64,000 nucleotides of DNA from Roseiterribacter gracilis (lineage in GTDB: Bacteria > Pseudomonadota > Alphaproteobacteria > BOG-932 > Roseiterribacteraceae), in the NCBI GenBank assembly GCA_018332375.1, contig BOPV01000001.1, forward strand, positions 1,488,001-1,552,000. Direction: 5' to 3'. The notes beneath the pieces are model-generated. The model made no database searches. It was not told where the DNA came from and saw nothing but the letters and a program-made list of their open reading frames with translations. Every line of letters starts with the position of its first letter. Within the stretch, counting starts at the first letter, position 1. Of this stretch, positions 16,399-24,126 are shown in pieces. The translations under genes were made by a program, and so were the position numbers.

Positions 16399-17322
16399 AT
16401 GCAGATCTACCTGCCGATCGCCGAGATGCCAGTCGATGCGCTGGTGATCTTGTTGCTCGGCACGGGGGTTGGATTTCTCTCGGGCCTGTTCGGCGTCGGC
16501 GGCGGCTTCCTGATGACGCCGTTTCTGATCTTTCTCGGCATTCCGCCCGCCGTTGCGGTCGGCACGCAGGCCAACCAGCTGGTCGCCGCCAGCGTGTCGG
16601 GCGTGCTGGCGCATTGGCGCCGCGGTAATGTCGACGTGAAGCTTGGCATCGTGATGTTGATCGGCGGTGCATTGGGCAGCGTCGTGGGCGTGCAACTCTT
16701 CGCGTTGTTGAAGCGGCTGGGCCAGGTCGACGTTGCGATTTCGCTGTCCTACGTTTTCTTCCTCGGTACGGTCGGTTCGCTGATGCTGATCGAAAGCGGG
16801 CGTGCGTTGTTGCAGCGACGCGCCACACGGCCGGGCCAGCGCAAACTGCACCAACATACGTTGCTGCATCGCCTGCCGTTCAAGACCCGCTTTCCGCGCT
16901 CGCGTCTTTACATCAGCGCGCTGTTGCCGGCGCTGATCGGTTTCGTCGGCGGTCTGCTGGTTGCGATCATGGGCATTGGCGGCGGCTTCTTGCTGGTGCC
17001 CGCGATGATTTACCTGCTGGGCATGCCCGCGACCTTGGTTGCAGGTACGTCGCTGTTCCAGATCATCGCCACCACTGCGATCGCAACCTTTCTGCATGCA
17101 GTGACCAACCACACGGTCGACGTCGTGCTGGGCGCCTTGTTGATCGCCGGCGGCGTCATCGGCGCGCAATTCGGCACGCGCCTGTCGATGTTGTTGCGCG
17201 GCGAACAGATCCGCGCGCTGCTTGCAGCGCTGGTCGTGCTGGTCGCGGTCAAGCTGGGGCTGGATCTGGTTCTGACGCCAAACACGCCCTACGTCGTGCA
17301 GACGGTCGCGCCCGGCTCATGA
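16399..17322 (+). CDS. TauE/SafE-family sulfite/organoanion exporter
   Basis: 307 aa inner-membrane protein of the TauE/SafE (DUF81) family with about eight membrane helices in two repeats. Each repeat carries the glycine-rich signature: 'GFLSGLFGVGGGFLMTPFLIF' at about 24-44 (first 20 shown in part) and 'GLLVAIMGIGGGFLLVPAM' near 185-203. Members export sulfite, sulfoacetate or related anions. Its stop overlaps the next gene (TIGR02186), with which TauE/SafE genes are often paired in alphaproteobacteria, so the two probably act together. Substrate is not deducible here. Confidence 0.85.
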   Translation: MQIYLPIAEMPVDALVILLLGTGVGFLSGLFGVGGGFLMTPFLIFLGIPPAVAVGTQANQLVAASVSGVLAHWRRGNVDVKLGIVMLIGGALGSVVGVQLFALLKRLGQVDVAISLSYVFFLGTVGSLMLIESGRALLQRRATRPGQRKLHQHTLLHRLPFKTRFPRSRLYISALLPALIGFVGGLLVAIMGIGGGFLLVPAMIYLLGMPATLVAGTSLFQIIATTAIATFLHAVTNHTVDVVLGALLIAGGVIGAQFGTRLSMLLRGEQIRALLAALVVLVAVKLGLDLVLTPNTPYVVQTVAPGS

Positions 17323-18053
17323 CCCGCGCGCTGCTCGTCCTCATCCTGTTGCTTGTCACCGCACCGATGGCGCGGGCGCAGCAACTCGTCGCCGATCTGT
17401 CGAGCCACCTGGTTGCAATCACCACCGGCTTCACCGGCGCTGATCTTGTGTTGTTCGGCGCGATCGACGCGCCTGGCGATCTGGTCGTGATCGTGCGCGG
17501 CCCGCCCAGCGAAGTCGTGATACGGCGCAAAGAACGTACAGTTGGTTTGTGGCTCAATCGTTCGGCGGTAACGTTCAAGGACGTGCCCGGCTTTTACGAA
17601 GTCGCATCGTCGAAACCGCTGGCCGAGATCGCATCGGCCGAACAACGTGCGCGCTATGGCATCGGCACCGACCAGCTGCGGTTCGAGACCTCGAAGAAGC
17701 GCGAAGAGCTGTTCGTCGCTCCCTATCGCGCGGCGTTGATCGCGGCGCGGCAGCAAAGCGGCTTGTTTCCGGCCGAGCCGCGCCAGACGCAGTTTCTTGG
17801 GCCGCGTCTGTTCCGCACCACGATCGCCTTCCCGGCCAACGTGCCGACCGGCCTCTATCAAGTCGAAGTTCTGCTGTTCAACAACGGCGCCGTCGTCAGC
17901 GCGCAATCGACGCCGCTGGTGGTGAGCCGCATCGGCTTCTCGGCCGAGATTTTTTCTTTCTCGCAGCAACACGCAGCGACCTATGCCGCGTGCGCATTGG
18001 CCTTCGCGGTTGCAGCCGGCTGGGCTGCAGCAGCCGCGTTCCGCAAAGGATGA
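17319..18053 (+). CDS. TIGR02186 / Alph_Pro_TM family membrane-anchored protein
   Basis: 244 aa; the ATG overlaps the upstream stop. A signal peptide ends near residue 22 ('PMARAQQ'), the middle is a periplasmic beta-rich domain ('HLVAITTGFTGADLVLFGA', 'PGDLVVIVRGPP', 'VIRRKERTVGLWLN'), and one membrane helix lies near 215-237. This is the layout of the alphaproteobacterial family TIGR02186, whose genes sit beside TauE/SafE exporters. I infer an accessory role in that export system. The family has no experimentally assigned function known to me. Confidence 0.75.
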   Translation: MTRALLVLILLLVTAPMARAQQLVADLSSHLVAITTGFTGADLVLFGAIDAPGDLVVIVRGPPSEVVIRRKERTVGLWLNRSAVTFKDVPGFYEVASSKPLAEIASAEQRARYGIGTDQLRFETSKKREELFVAPYRAALIAARQQSGLFPAEPRQTQFLGPRLFRTTIAFPANVPTGLYQVEVLLFNNGAVVSAQSTPLVVSRIGFSAEIFSFSQQHAATYAACALAFAVAAGWAAAAAFRKG

Positions 18054-18061
18054 GGTGAGCG

Positions 18062-18553
18062 ATGAGCGACGTCGAACTCGCTGCCGCAACAGCGTCACAC
18101 CGGATCTTTCTTGTCGTGGTCGACTCCTCGGCCGAAATGCAGGTCGCGCTGTACTACGCCGCCAAGCGTGCGCGCCGTACCGGTGGCCATGTTGCGCTGC
18201 TGCATGTGTCGCCGCCGCCCGAAACACACGGTCTGCGCTCGGTCGAAGAATTGATGCGCGAAGAAATCCGCCGCGAAGCCGAGCTGCTGGTGCTGAAACT
18301 GGCGAAAGAGGTCCAGGATTGGACCGGCACCTTGCCGGTTCTCTACATGCGCGAAGGCAACAAGCGCGAAGAGCTGCTGGCGCTGATCGAAGAAGAACCG
18401 ACGATATCGGTCCTAGTGCTGGGTGCGGCGACCGGCCCCGAAGGCCCAGGCCCGCTGATTTCCTACCTCGCCAAGTCATTTGGCCGGCTGCGCATCCCCG
18501 TTACCCTGGTGCCGGGCAATCTGACGCGCGCGCAGTTGGACGTGATCACTTGA
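18062..18553 (+). CDS. Universal stress protein family (UspA-like)
   Basis: 163 aa cytoplasmic protein with the Usp fold: an N-terminal strand 'RIFLVVVDSSAEMQVALYYA' leading to a helix, 'GGHVALLHVSPPPE' and a C-terminal 'SVLVLGAATGPEGPGPLISYLAKSFGRLRIPVTLV' region (parts shown, about 118-150). The usual ATP-binding motif G-x2-G-x9-G-S/T is only partly recognisable, so nucleotide binding is uncertain. It follows the TIGR02186 gene by 8 bp with GAGGTGAGCG before the ATG and is probably in the same operon. A general stress role is by family only. Confidence 0.8.
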   Translation: MSDVELAAATASHRIFLVVVDSSAEMQVALYYAAKRARRTGGHVALLHVSPPPETHGLRSVEELMREEIRREAELLVLKLAKEVQDWTGTLPVLYMREGNKREELLALIEEEPTISVLVLGAATGPEGPGPLISYLAKSFGRLRIPVTLVPGNLTRAQLDVIT

Positions 18554-18618
18554 ACGCACCTTGACCTGGGGGCCAAACAGGACGAGATCGGTCCCGTAAT
18601 CCCAAGGGACGACTGATC

Positions 18619-19179
18619 ATGTTCATCCAGACCGAAGCGACGCCAAACCCCGCAACCTTGAAGTTCCTGCCCGGCCGGGCGGTGTTGAACCAAGGAACGG
18701 CGGAATTCCGCTCCGCCGAAACCGCCGCAACCTCGCCTCTGGCCGAGGCGCTGTTTCATGTCGACGGCGTCACCGGCGTGTTCCTGGCGCGCGAGTTCGT
18801 CACCGTCACCAAGCGCGACGACACGCAGTGGGATGATTTGAAGCCGTCGGTGCTTGCGACCTTGATGGAGCATTTCGCCAGCGGCCGTCCGGCGCTGAAC
18901 GAAAGCGCGACCCAGGCTGCGCACAAAGCCGGCGACGCAGCCGATGCCGAAATCGTTTCGCAGATCGTCGAACTGCTCGACACGCGCGTGCGTCCCGCCG
19001 TTGCGGCGGATGGCGGCGACATCACCTTCCACGGCTTCGAAAACGGCGTCGTGTTCCTGCACATGCAAGGCTCGTGCGCTGGTTGCCCGTCTTCGACGCT
19101 GACCTTGAAAGCCGGCATCGAAAACATGCTGCGCCACTACATTCCGGAAGTGACGGAAGTCCGGGCGATCGCCGCGTAA
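18619..19179 (+). CDS. Nfu-type iron-sulfur cluster scaffold/carrier protein
   Basis: 186 aa. The N-terminal domain (about 1-90) is the Nfu_N domain beginning 'MFIQTEATPNPATLKFLPG', typical of mitochondrial NFU1 and its alphaproteobacterial relatives. The C-terminal NifU-like domain (about 110-180) holds the cluster-binding C-x-x-C in 'MQGSCAGCPSSTLTLK' near 152-155. It passes Fe-S clusters to client proteins in the cytoplasm. It is preceded by 65 bp that may hold its own promoter, though none is clear. It ends in a convergent gap with a palindromic repeat. Confidence 0.92.
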   Translation: MFIQTEATPNPATLKFLPGRAVLNQGTAEFRSAETAATSPLAEALFHVDGVTGVFLAREFVTVTKRDDTQWDDLKPSVLATLMEHFASGRPALNESATQAAHKAGDAADAEIVSQIVELLDTRVRPAVAADGGDITFHGFENGVVFLHMQGSCAGCPSSTLTLKAGIENMLRHYIPEVTEVRAIAA

Positions 19180-19204
19180 GGTGGAGCGGCGGATTGGCCG
19201 CTTT

Positions 19205-19345
19205 CACCACCACGACGCCACGAACACGACGAGCGCCACGATGCTTCCCGCGTGCGAAGCACGTACCTGATCCTGCAACGTCTGTGATCTTCCTCGCGCT
19301 ACGCGCGGGCACGATCGCGTGGTGAACCGTGGCGTCGTGGCGGCG
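19205..19345. repeat. Palindromic intergenic repeat, copy B
   Basis: Inverted ends of 18 bp (19205-19222 against 19328-19345) match at 16 positions, with the core CCACGACGCCACG on both sides. Inside are two small hairpins (CGTGC-GAA-GCACG at 19251-19263 and CGCG-CTA-CGCG at 19295-19305). The left end shares CACCACGAC-x-CCA-x-GAACAC-x-ACG with copy A near 2026-2051. Like copy A it lies between convergent genes and contains no ORF. Confidence 0.65.
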
Positions 19346-19353
19346 AGAAACTT

Positions 19354-20250
19354 CTACCGCCGGCGCGCACCGAACACGCTGCCGGCGACGCCAAGCACCA
19401 GCAGCGCCATACCTGCGAGACGTGCCGTGTCGAACGTCTCGCCTAGCAGCAAGGCCGACGTGCTTGCGCCGATCACCGGCACCAGCAGCGCAAACGGCGC
19501 AACCGTCGCGGCCTTGTAGCGCGCCAGCAGCCACGCCCAGGCGCCATAACCGCCCCAGGTCGAAATCACTGCGTTGTAAAAGATCGCGAAGCCCGCGACC
19601 GCGAGTCCGTGCGTCTCGGGGATCACGGGCAGATCTTCGAACAACAACGACAGAAGCAACGTCGGCGGCACCGCGAACAGACTCATCCACGAGATCAGCG
19701 CGACCGCGTTCACCTGCCCCATCGCGCGCACCATCTGGTTGCCCGACGCCCAGCAGATTGCAGCGCCCATCATCAGAAAGAAGGCGAGCAGGCTGACATC
19801 GGCGTTGAGATCCAGCGCGATGAGCACCAGCCCCACGACCGCCAGCAGCATCGCGCCGAACTGTGCCGAGGTCGGCAGCTCGCGTTGCAACAGCGCTGCG
19901 AGCAAAATCGTGATCGGCACTTGCGCCTGGATCAGCACCGACGCCAGTCCCGGCGGCATGCCGTGATGAATGGCGAGAAACATAAAGCCGAATTGGCCGC
20001 CCAACATCACGACGCCGGCCGCAATCATCAGACGCCACGACACGTTCGGACGCGGCAGAACCAGACAGGCAAGCGCGGCCACGCTGAATCGCAACGCGAC
20101 GAACAAGAAGGGCGGCAGGTAATCCAGCCCCCACCGGATCGCGACGAAGTTGGTGCCCCAGATGAAGGCGATCATCGTCGCCAGCAAGAGATGCGCGGGC
20201 GTCGGACGCGTCGCGTGCAAAGATGGAGATGTCGCGACCGTCGTTGTCAT
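19354..20250 (-). CDS. EamA/DMT-family exporter
   Basis: 298 aa inner-membrane protein with about ten hydrophobic helices arranged as two EamA repeats. The first opens with 'LLLATMIAFIWGTNFVAIRWG' (about 21-41, described) and the second near 160-170 with 'GAAICWASGNQMVRA'. Family members export amino acids or metabolites; the substrate is not deducible. It ends against copy B of the intergenic repeat. It lies 76 bp downstream of the deacetylase-like gene on the same strand, separated by a 9-bp inverted repeat. Confidence 0.88.
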   Translation of the reverse strand: MTTTVATSPSLHATRPTPAHLLLATMIAFIWGTNFVAIRWGLDYLPPFLFVALRFSVAALACLVLPRPNVSWRLMIAAGVVMLGGQFGFMFLAIHHGMPPGLASVLIQAQVPITILLAALLQRELPTSAQFGAMLLAVVGLVLIALDLNADVSLLAFFLMMGAAICWASGNQMVRAMGQVNAVALISWMSLFAVPPTLLLSLLFEDLPVIPETHGLAVAGFAIFYNAVISTWGGYGAWAWLLARYKAATVAPFALLVPVIGASTSALLLGETFDTARLAGMALLVLGVAGSVFGARRR

Positions 20251-20290
20251 CGGCCGATCCTACCGACGCCGATCGTCAACGCCGCATGCC

Positions 20291-20316
20291 TTCCGCTCAT
20301 GGCTAGGTGAGCGGAA
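20291..20316. other. Perfect 9-bp inverted repeat between minus-strand genes
   Basis: TTCCGCTCA (20291-20299) and TGAGCGGAA (20308-20316) flank an 8-nt loop just downstream of the minus-strand gene ending at 20327. It could be a transcript-end hairpin or a regulatory site before the EamA gene, but there is no T-run on either strand. Confidence 0.4.
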
Positions 20317-20326
20317 TCGGATGTGC

Positions 20327-21340
20327 TCAGGACGGCACGAGCAGGATCAGACCAAACCAGCGCCAGCGATTTTCGGAAACCGGCAAAGTGCAGTTGATGC
20401 GCACGAGACCCGGCTCGAACGGTTCGCTGGCACGCAATTCGACGCGCGTCGCCGACGGATGTTCGAGCGTCAAACGCCCCGAACCCGGTGAGAAACAGGC
20501 GAGACGATCGAGCGAGCCCGCCGACTCATCGACCGTGAATCCGATTGCAGCACCGGGCGGCAACACGCCGCTGGCCGGAACGATCTCGCGCACCGGAAGT
20601 GGCAGGCTGGAAATCGCAATGCGGAACCGGTCGGCATTGCCGACGGCTTCGGTCATGGTGAAGCGCGGCAATTGCCAACGATCGGCACCGTTGAACACGG
20701 GGCCCGATTGCTGGCCGAACGCAGCCAGCAAACCGCGTGCTTCCAGCAGTTTCGGCAACGAGGGATGAATCGGCCCTGCCGGCAGCGCCAGCATCGTCGG
20801 CATTTGTCCCAGCTCGTCGCGCATGCGCGCCAACGTGCGATTCAGGTCCGCTGCGATCTGCGCTTCGTCGACTTCGGGACCAAGCGAACCAGGCAAACGC
20901 GCACCAACCGTGACGCCGCGCGCAGCCAGCGCTTTCAGCTCGGCCCAGCTTGCGAATTCACCGCCGCGATCGAGACGGTCCGGCGTCGCAAAAACCGTCA
21001 CCGGCAATTTCACCGCCAACAATTGCGGCACGACGTCGGTCAAGGTCGAACGATACGCATCCTCGATCGTGATTGCGACCGCATCGTCCGGCAGCGGCGC
21101 GCCGTCGCGCACGGCGCGTGCAACGCGTTCGAGCGGAACGACCGCGGCAGCGTTGGCGCGCAACTGTTGCAGCTGCGCTTCAAATTGATCGAGACGAAGA
21201 CTTTGCGTCGGGTATGAATCCTCGCCGACGCGCAGATAGGCGACGACCGCGACGCTGGCGTGCGCATAGGCGAGACCGGCCACGTCGAACGCAGCAGCGG
21301 CAAGCAATAGCGCGGAAATGCGTCGCAACAGGCGCGGCAC
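20327..21340 (-). CDS. Secreted polysaccharide-deacetylase-like protein with degenerate active site
   Basis: 337 aa from the GTG at 21340, placed directly before an N-terminal signal peptide ('RLLRRISALLLAAAAFDVAG', cleavage near 28). The open frame continues far upstream only as antisense of tsaB. The middle (about 40-215) resembles NodB/PgaB-type deacetylases: 'AVVAYLRVGEDSYPTQSLRLDQFEAQL', 'AITIEDAYRSTLTDVVPQL', 'LPVTVFATPDRL'. The motif normally reading T-F-D-D-G is I-E-D-A. The usual metal-binding H-x3-H pair is replaced ('GARLPGSLGPEVDEAQI'). Catalysis by the standard mechanism therefore looks doubtful; glycan binding is an alternative. The C-terminal 100 residues form a separate beta-rich part. 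It is divergent from the tsaB-rimI gene. Confidence 0.65.
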   Translation of the reverse strand: MPRLLRRISALLLAAAAFDVAGLAYAHASVAVVAYLRVGEDSYPTQSLRLDQFEAQLQQLRANAAAVVPLERVARAVRDGAPLPDDAVAITIEDAYRSTLTDVVPQLLAVKLPVTVFATPDRLDRGGEFASWAELKALAARGVTVGARLPGSLGPEVDEAQIAADLNRTLARMRDELGQMPTMLALPAGPIHPSLPKLLEARGLLAAFGQQSGPVFNGADRWQLPRFTMTEAVGNADRFRIAISSLPLPVREIVPASGVLPPGAAIGFTVDESAGSLDRLACFSPGSGRLTLEHPSATRVELRASEPFEPGLVRINCTLPVSENRWRWFGLILLVPS

Positions 21341-21433
21341 GGCAGCAGGTCTCGTTGTCGGGAGGGCCGGACCTGCTATGACATGCCGCCCCGGCTCCGG
21401 CCAACCCCATACGTCGAACTGCCCGCGCATACC

Positions 21434-22528
21434 GTGAATGACGAACTGATCCTTGCGCTCGATTGCGCCACCGACGGTTGCGCCGTTGCGTTGGTGCACC
21501 CAAGCGGACAGGCACTGGCGCTGGAATCTGTCGATGCCGAGCGCGGCCAGGCGGAAATTCTGTTGCCGATGGTCGAGCGCGTGCGCGACGCAGCGCATGT
21601 TGCGCTGACCGAGGTTGCGCGGATTGCAGTGACGACGGGCCCTGGCAGCTTCACCGGCATTCGCATCGGCCTGTCGGCTGCGCGCGGTCTGGCGCTGACA
21701 TTGGGCGTGCCGGTTGTCGGCGTCGATTGCTTCGCGGCAATTGCGCATGGCGTACCAGCCGATTTGCGCCCGCACGGCGTGACGGTGGTGATCGAATCCA
21801 AACGCGACGCGCTGTTCGCGCAAAGCTTTGACGCAGCACTGACGCCAGTCGGTGACGCGCTCGCGCTGTCGCCCGCGGCGCTCGCCGCGACGCTGACGGT
21901 ACGCACGATCGTCGGCACCGGCGCTGCACGTCTTGCAGCCGCCGATCCGTCCTTGCAGTTCCTGTCTGCCTATCGCCGGCCCGATCCAGTTTCGTTGGCA
22001 GTGCTGGGTGCGCTGGCCGATCCCGCCACCGCACTGGCCCGTCCGCTCTATCTCCGGCCGCCCGACGCGGCGCCGCCGCGCGCCAAGCTCAAGCTTGAAC
22101 CGCTGGGGCCGGCCTGGCTCGACCTGGCGGCGGCGCTGCACGCGACCTCGTTCGACGCGCCGTGGGATGCGGCCAGCCTGGGTGCCTCGGTCGCCGACCC
22201 GACCTCGTTCGGCTGGATCGCGATCGAAGGGGCCCAGCCGGTCGGGCTGGTCCTGGCCCGGGCGCCCGCCGACCAGGCCGAGATCCTGACCATTGCGGTC
22301 CGGCCCGAGGCGCGCCGCCGCGGCATCGCCCGGCAATTGATCGAGGCGGCGCTGGCCGAAGCAAAGCAACGCGGTGCCGACTCCATGTTCCTGGAAGTCG
22401 CCGCCGGCAATGAACAAGCGGGCGCCCTCTACGATTCCCTGGGATTTGCGCAGGAAGCGATCCGCCCCCGCTACTATGCCGACGGGCAGGACGCACGAAT
22501 CCTCAAACGGAAGATCGACCGGGTCTAA
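21434..22528 (+). CDS. tsaB: TsaB-RimI fusion: t6A tRNA modification subunit plus ribosomal-protein acetyltransferase
   Basis: 364 aa from the GTG at 21434, which aligns with the usual TsaB start ('ELILALDCATDGCAVAL'); an in-frame ATG at 21383 would add 17 unrelated residues. Residues 1-215 are TsaB, the dimerisation partner of TsaD in threonylcarbamoyladenosine (t6A37) synthesis, with 'VTTGPGSFTGIRIGLSAARG' around 66-85. Residues about 220-364 are a GNAT domain with the acetyl-CoA loop 'RPEARRRGIARQLIEAAL' near 289-306 and 'NEQAGALYDSLGF', matching RimI. No stop or frameshift lies between the two. In most alphaproteobacteria tsaB and rimI are adjacent separate genes, so this is a natural fusion. 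Confidence 0.88.
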   Translation: MNDELILALDCATDGCAVALVHPSGQALALESVDAERGQAEILLPMVERVRDAAHVALTEVARIAVTTGPGSFTGIRIGLSAARGLALTLGVPVVGVDCFAAIAHGVPADLRPHGVTVVIESKRDALFAQSFDAALTPVGDALALSPAALAATLTVRTIVGTGAARLAAADPSLQFLSAYRRPDPVSLAVLGALADPATALARPLYLRPPDAAPPRAKLKLEPLGPAWLDLAAALHATSFDAPWDAASLGASVADPTSFGWIAIEGAQPVGLVLARAPADQAEILTIAVRPEARRRGIARQLIEAALAEAKQRGADSMFLEVAAGNEQAGALYDSLGFAQEAIRPRYYADGQDARILKRKIDRV

Positions 22529-22670
22529 GTCAAAAATCTTTGCACCCAAGTCGAACTGCATTCATGGCCAAGCATTCAGGGCCACGAGCATTTGCCCCGA
22601 CTCGGTTGCACTCCATATCGTGCCGATAAGAACGGGGCGACGCGCCGGTGGGCGCGTGATGGGGGGAGCG

Positions 22671-23078
22671 ATGTCAGACGAACGGGGACCCGAACTATTG
22701 GCGCTAACGGCGCAGATCGTGGCCGCGCATCTCTCGAACAACAGCGTGCCGTTGCAGGATCTTCCGGGTCTGATCGAACAGATTCACCGCACGCTTGCCG
22801 GGCTGAATGGCGGTTCGGCGCCGCGCCGCAGTGAAAAACCGCAGCCCGTCGTCTCGATCAAGAAGTCGGTGATGCCCGACTACATCGTCTGTCTCGAAGA
22901 CGGGAAGAAGCTGAAAATGCTCAAGCGGCACCTCAAGACCGCCTACGGCATGACCCCCGAAGAGTATCGCGAGCGCTGGAGCCTGCCGGCCGACTACCCG
23001 ATGGTGGCGCCCAATTACGCCAAGCAGCGCTCGAAGCTGGCCAAGGAAATCGGCCTCGGCACCCGCAGCCGGTCCTGA
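22671..23078 (+). CDS. mucR: MucR/Ros-family transcriptional regulator
   Basis: 135 aa from the ATG at 22671, with GGGGGGAGCG just upstream. The N-terminal half is helical and, in the family, mediates oligomerisation. The C-terminal half holds the Ros/MucR zinc-finger-like domain: 'DYIVCLEDGKKLKMLKRHLK', 'MTPEEYRERWSLPADYPM', 'APNYAKQRSKLAKEIGLG'. One Cys and one His of the finger remain. The position that is His in Ros is Ala ('RHLKTAYGM'), as in zinc-independent family members. MucR proteins are global, AT-rich-DNA-binding regulators of envelope, motility and exopolysaccharide genes. The 142-bp gap upstream has room for its own promoter; none is clear. Confidence 0.9.
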   Translation: MSDERGPELLALTAQIVAAHLSNNSVPLQDLPGLIEQIHRTLAGLNGGSAPRRSEKPQPVVSIKKSVMPDYIVCLEDGKKLKMLKRHLKTAYGMTPEEYRERWSLPADYPMVAPNYAKQRSKLAKEIGLGTRSRS

Positions 23079-23235
23079 TCTACCCTTCCCGCGCCCGATC
23101 TTTCGACTGGGCGGCCCGCCATGATAGGGTCCGGCCCCGCGACCCCGACCGTTCGAGCAGCCCAACCGGCGCGCTTCGCGCCGCGTATCTGCCGTTCCTT
23201 TGACCTGTCCTGACGGATTGCCGTTGACCTCGTCC

Positions 23236-24126
23236 ATGCAAGACACCGCCACCGCGACCCAGCCCCTGGGCGAATTACGCGCCGGCAATTTGGAAGTCCG
23301 CCTCGCCGACAGCACCGCCGATATCGAGGCGGCGCAACGGCTGCGCTACGACGTCTTCTACGAAGAGATGCAGGCGCGCCCGACGGTCGAGATGCGCGCT
23401 GCGCGTCGTGACTTCGATGCGTTCGACGAGCTATGCGACCACCTGCTTGTGATCGATCACGATCAGAAGGGCCGCGACGCCGTCGTCGGCACCTATCGCC
23501 TGATCCGTCGCGAAGCCGCCAAGCGCCGTGGCGAGTTCTATTCGCAGAGCGAGTACGACATCACGCCGATCCTGGAATATCCGGGCGGCATTCTCGAACT
23601 CGGCCGGTCGTGCGTTGCGCCCAACCATCGCAGCCGTTCGACGATGAACCTGCTGTGGCGCGGCATCGCGGAATATGTCGTGCAGCACAATATCGAAGTG
23701 ATGTTCGGCTGCGCGTCGCTGCCCGGCATCGATCCGCAGTCGCTCGCGCTACCGCTGTCCTATTTGTACTATTTCAATCTGGCGCCGCCGGCGTTGCGCC
23801 CGCGCGCGCTGGCCGAACGCTATGTCGATATGCGCCTGCTCGGCGCACGCGAGATCGATCACAAAGCCGCGCTGGCGCAATTGCCGCCGCTGATCAAAGG
23901 CTATCTGCGCCTGGGCGGTTTCATCGGCGACGGCGCCGTCATCGACGAACAATTCAACACGGTCGACGTCGCGATTATCGTGAAGACCGATCTGATCGCC
24001 GACAAATACGCCAAGCATTATTCGCGCGTCGTTCCCGGCGCCCGCGAAAGCGGCCTGGTTGCGCAGACCGGCGGCGACGGCCCGCAAGGGCCCCGCTTCG
24101 GCGAGGCGCGCGGAGAGCCGGAATGA
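23236..24126 (+). CDS. olsB: L-ornithine N-alpha-acyltransferase (ornithine lipid synthesis, step 1)
   Basis: 296 aa from the ATG at 23236; an in-frame TTG at 23200 is less likely. The sequence fits OlsB, a GNAT-superfamily enzyme that transfers a 3-hydroxyacyl group from ACP to ornithine to give lyso-ornithine lipid. Characteristic pieces are 'RLRYDVFYEEMQA' (about 33-45), 'FDELCDHLLVID', 'VGTYRLIR', 'ILELGRSCVAPNHR' and 'GCASLPG'. The stop overlaps the start of the downstream acyltransferase, giving the standard olsB-olsA order. Together they supply a phosphorus-free membrane lipid, often increased under phosphate limitation; no Pho box was recognised. Confidence 0.88.
   Translation: MQDTATATQPLGELRAGNLEVRLADSTADIEAAQRLRYDVFYEEMQARPTVEMRAARRDFDAFDELCDHLLVIDHDQKGRDAVVGTYRLIRREAAKRRGEFYSQSEYDITPILEYPGGILELGRSCVAPNHRSRSTMNLLWRGIAEYVVQHNIEVMFGCASLPGIDPQSLALPLSYLYYFNLAPPALRPRALAERYVDMRLLGAREIDHKAALAQLPPLIKGYLRLGGFIGDGAVIDEQFNTVDVAIIVKTDLIADKYAKHYSRVVPGARESGLVAQTGGDGPQGPRFGEARGEPE

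Noticed and set aside
15250..17169. 639-aa open frame antisense to trpS and the TauE/SafE gene
   Set aside because: Crosses two confidently identified genes and has no recognisable protein features.
20327..22561. Extended 744-aa version of the deacetylase-like gene
   Set aside because: The first 407 codons are antisense to tsaB-rimI and look non-protein-like. A signal peptide begins at the GTG at 21340, so the shorter protein is correct.
23079..23235. Possible tRNA or small RNA in the gap before olsB
   Set aside because: No cloverleaf, T-loop sequence or terminator could be found; only a short GC-rich inverted repeat is present.
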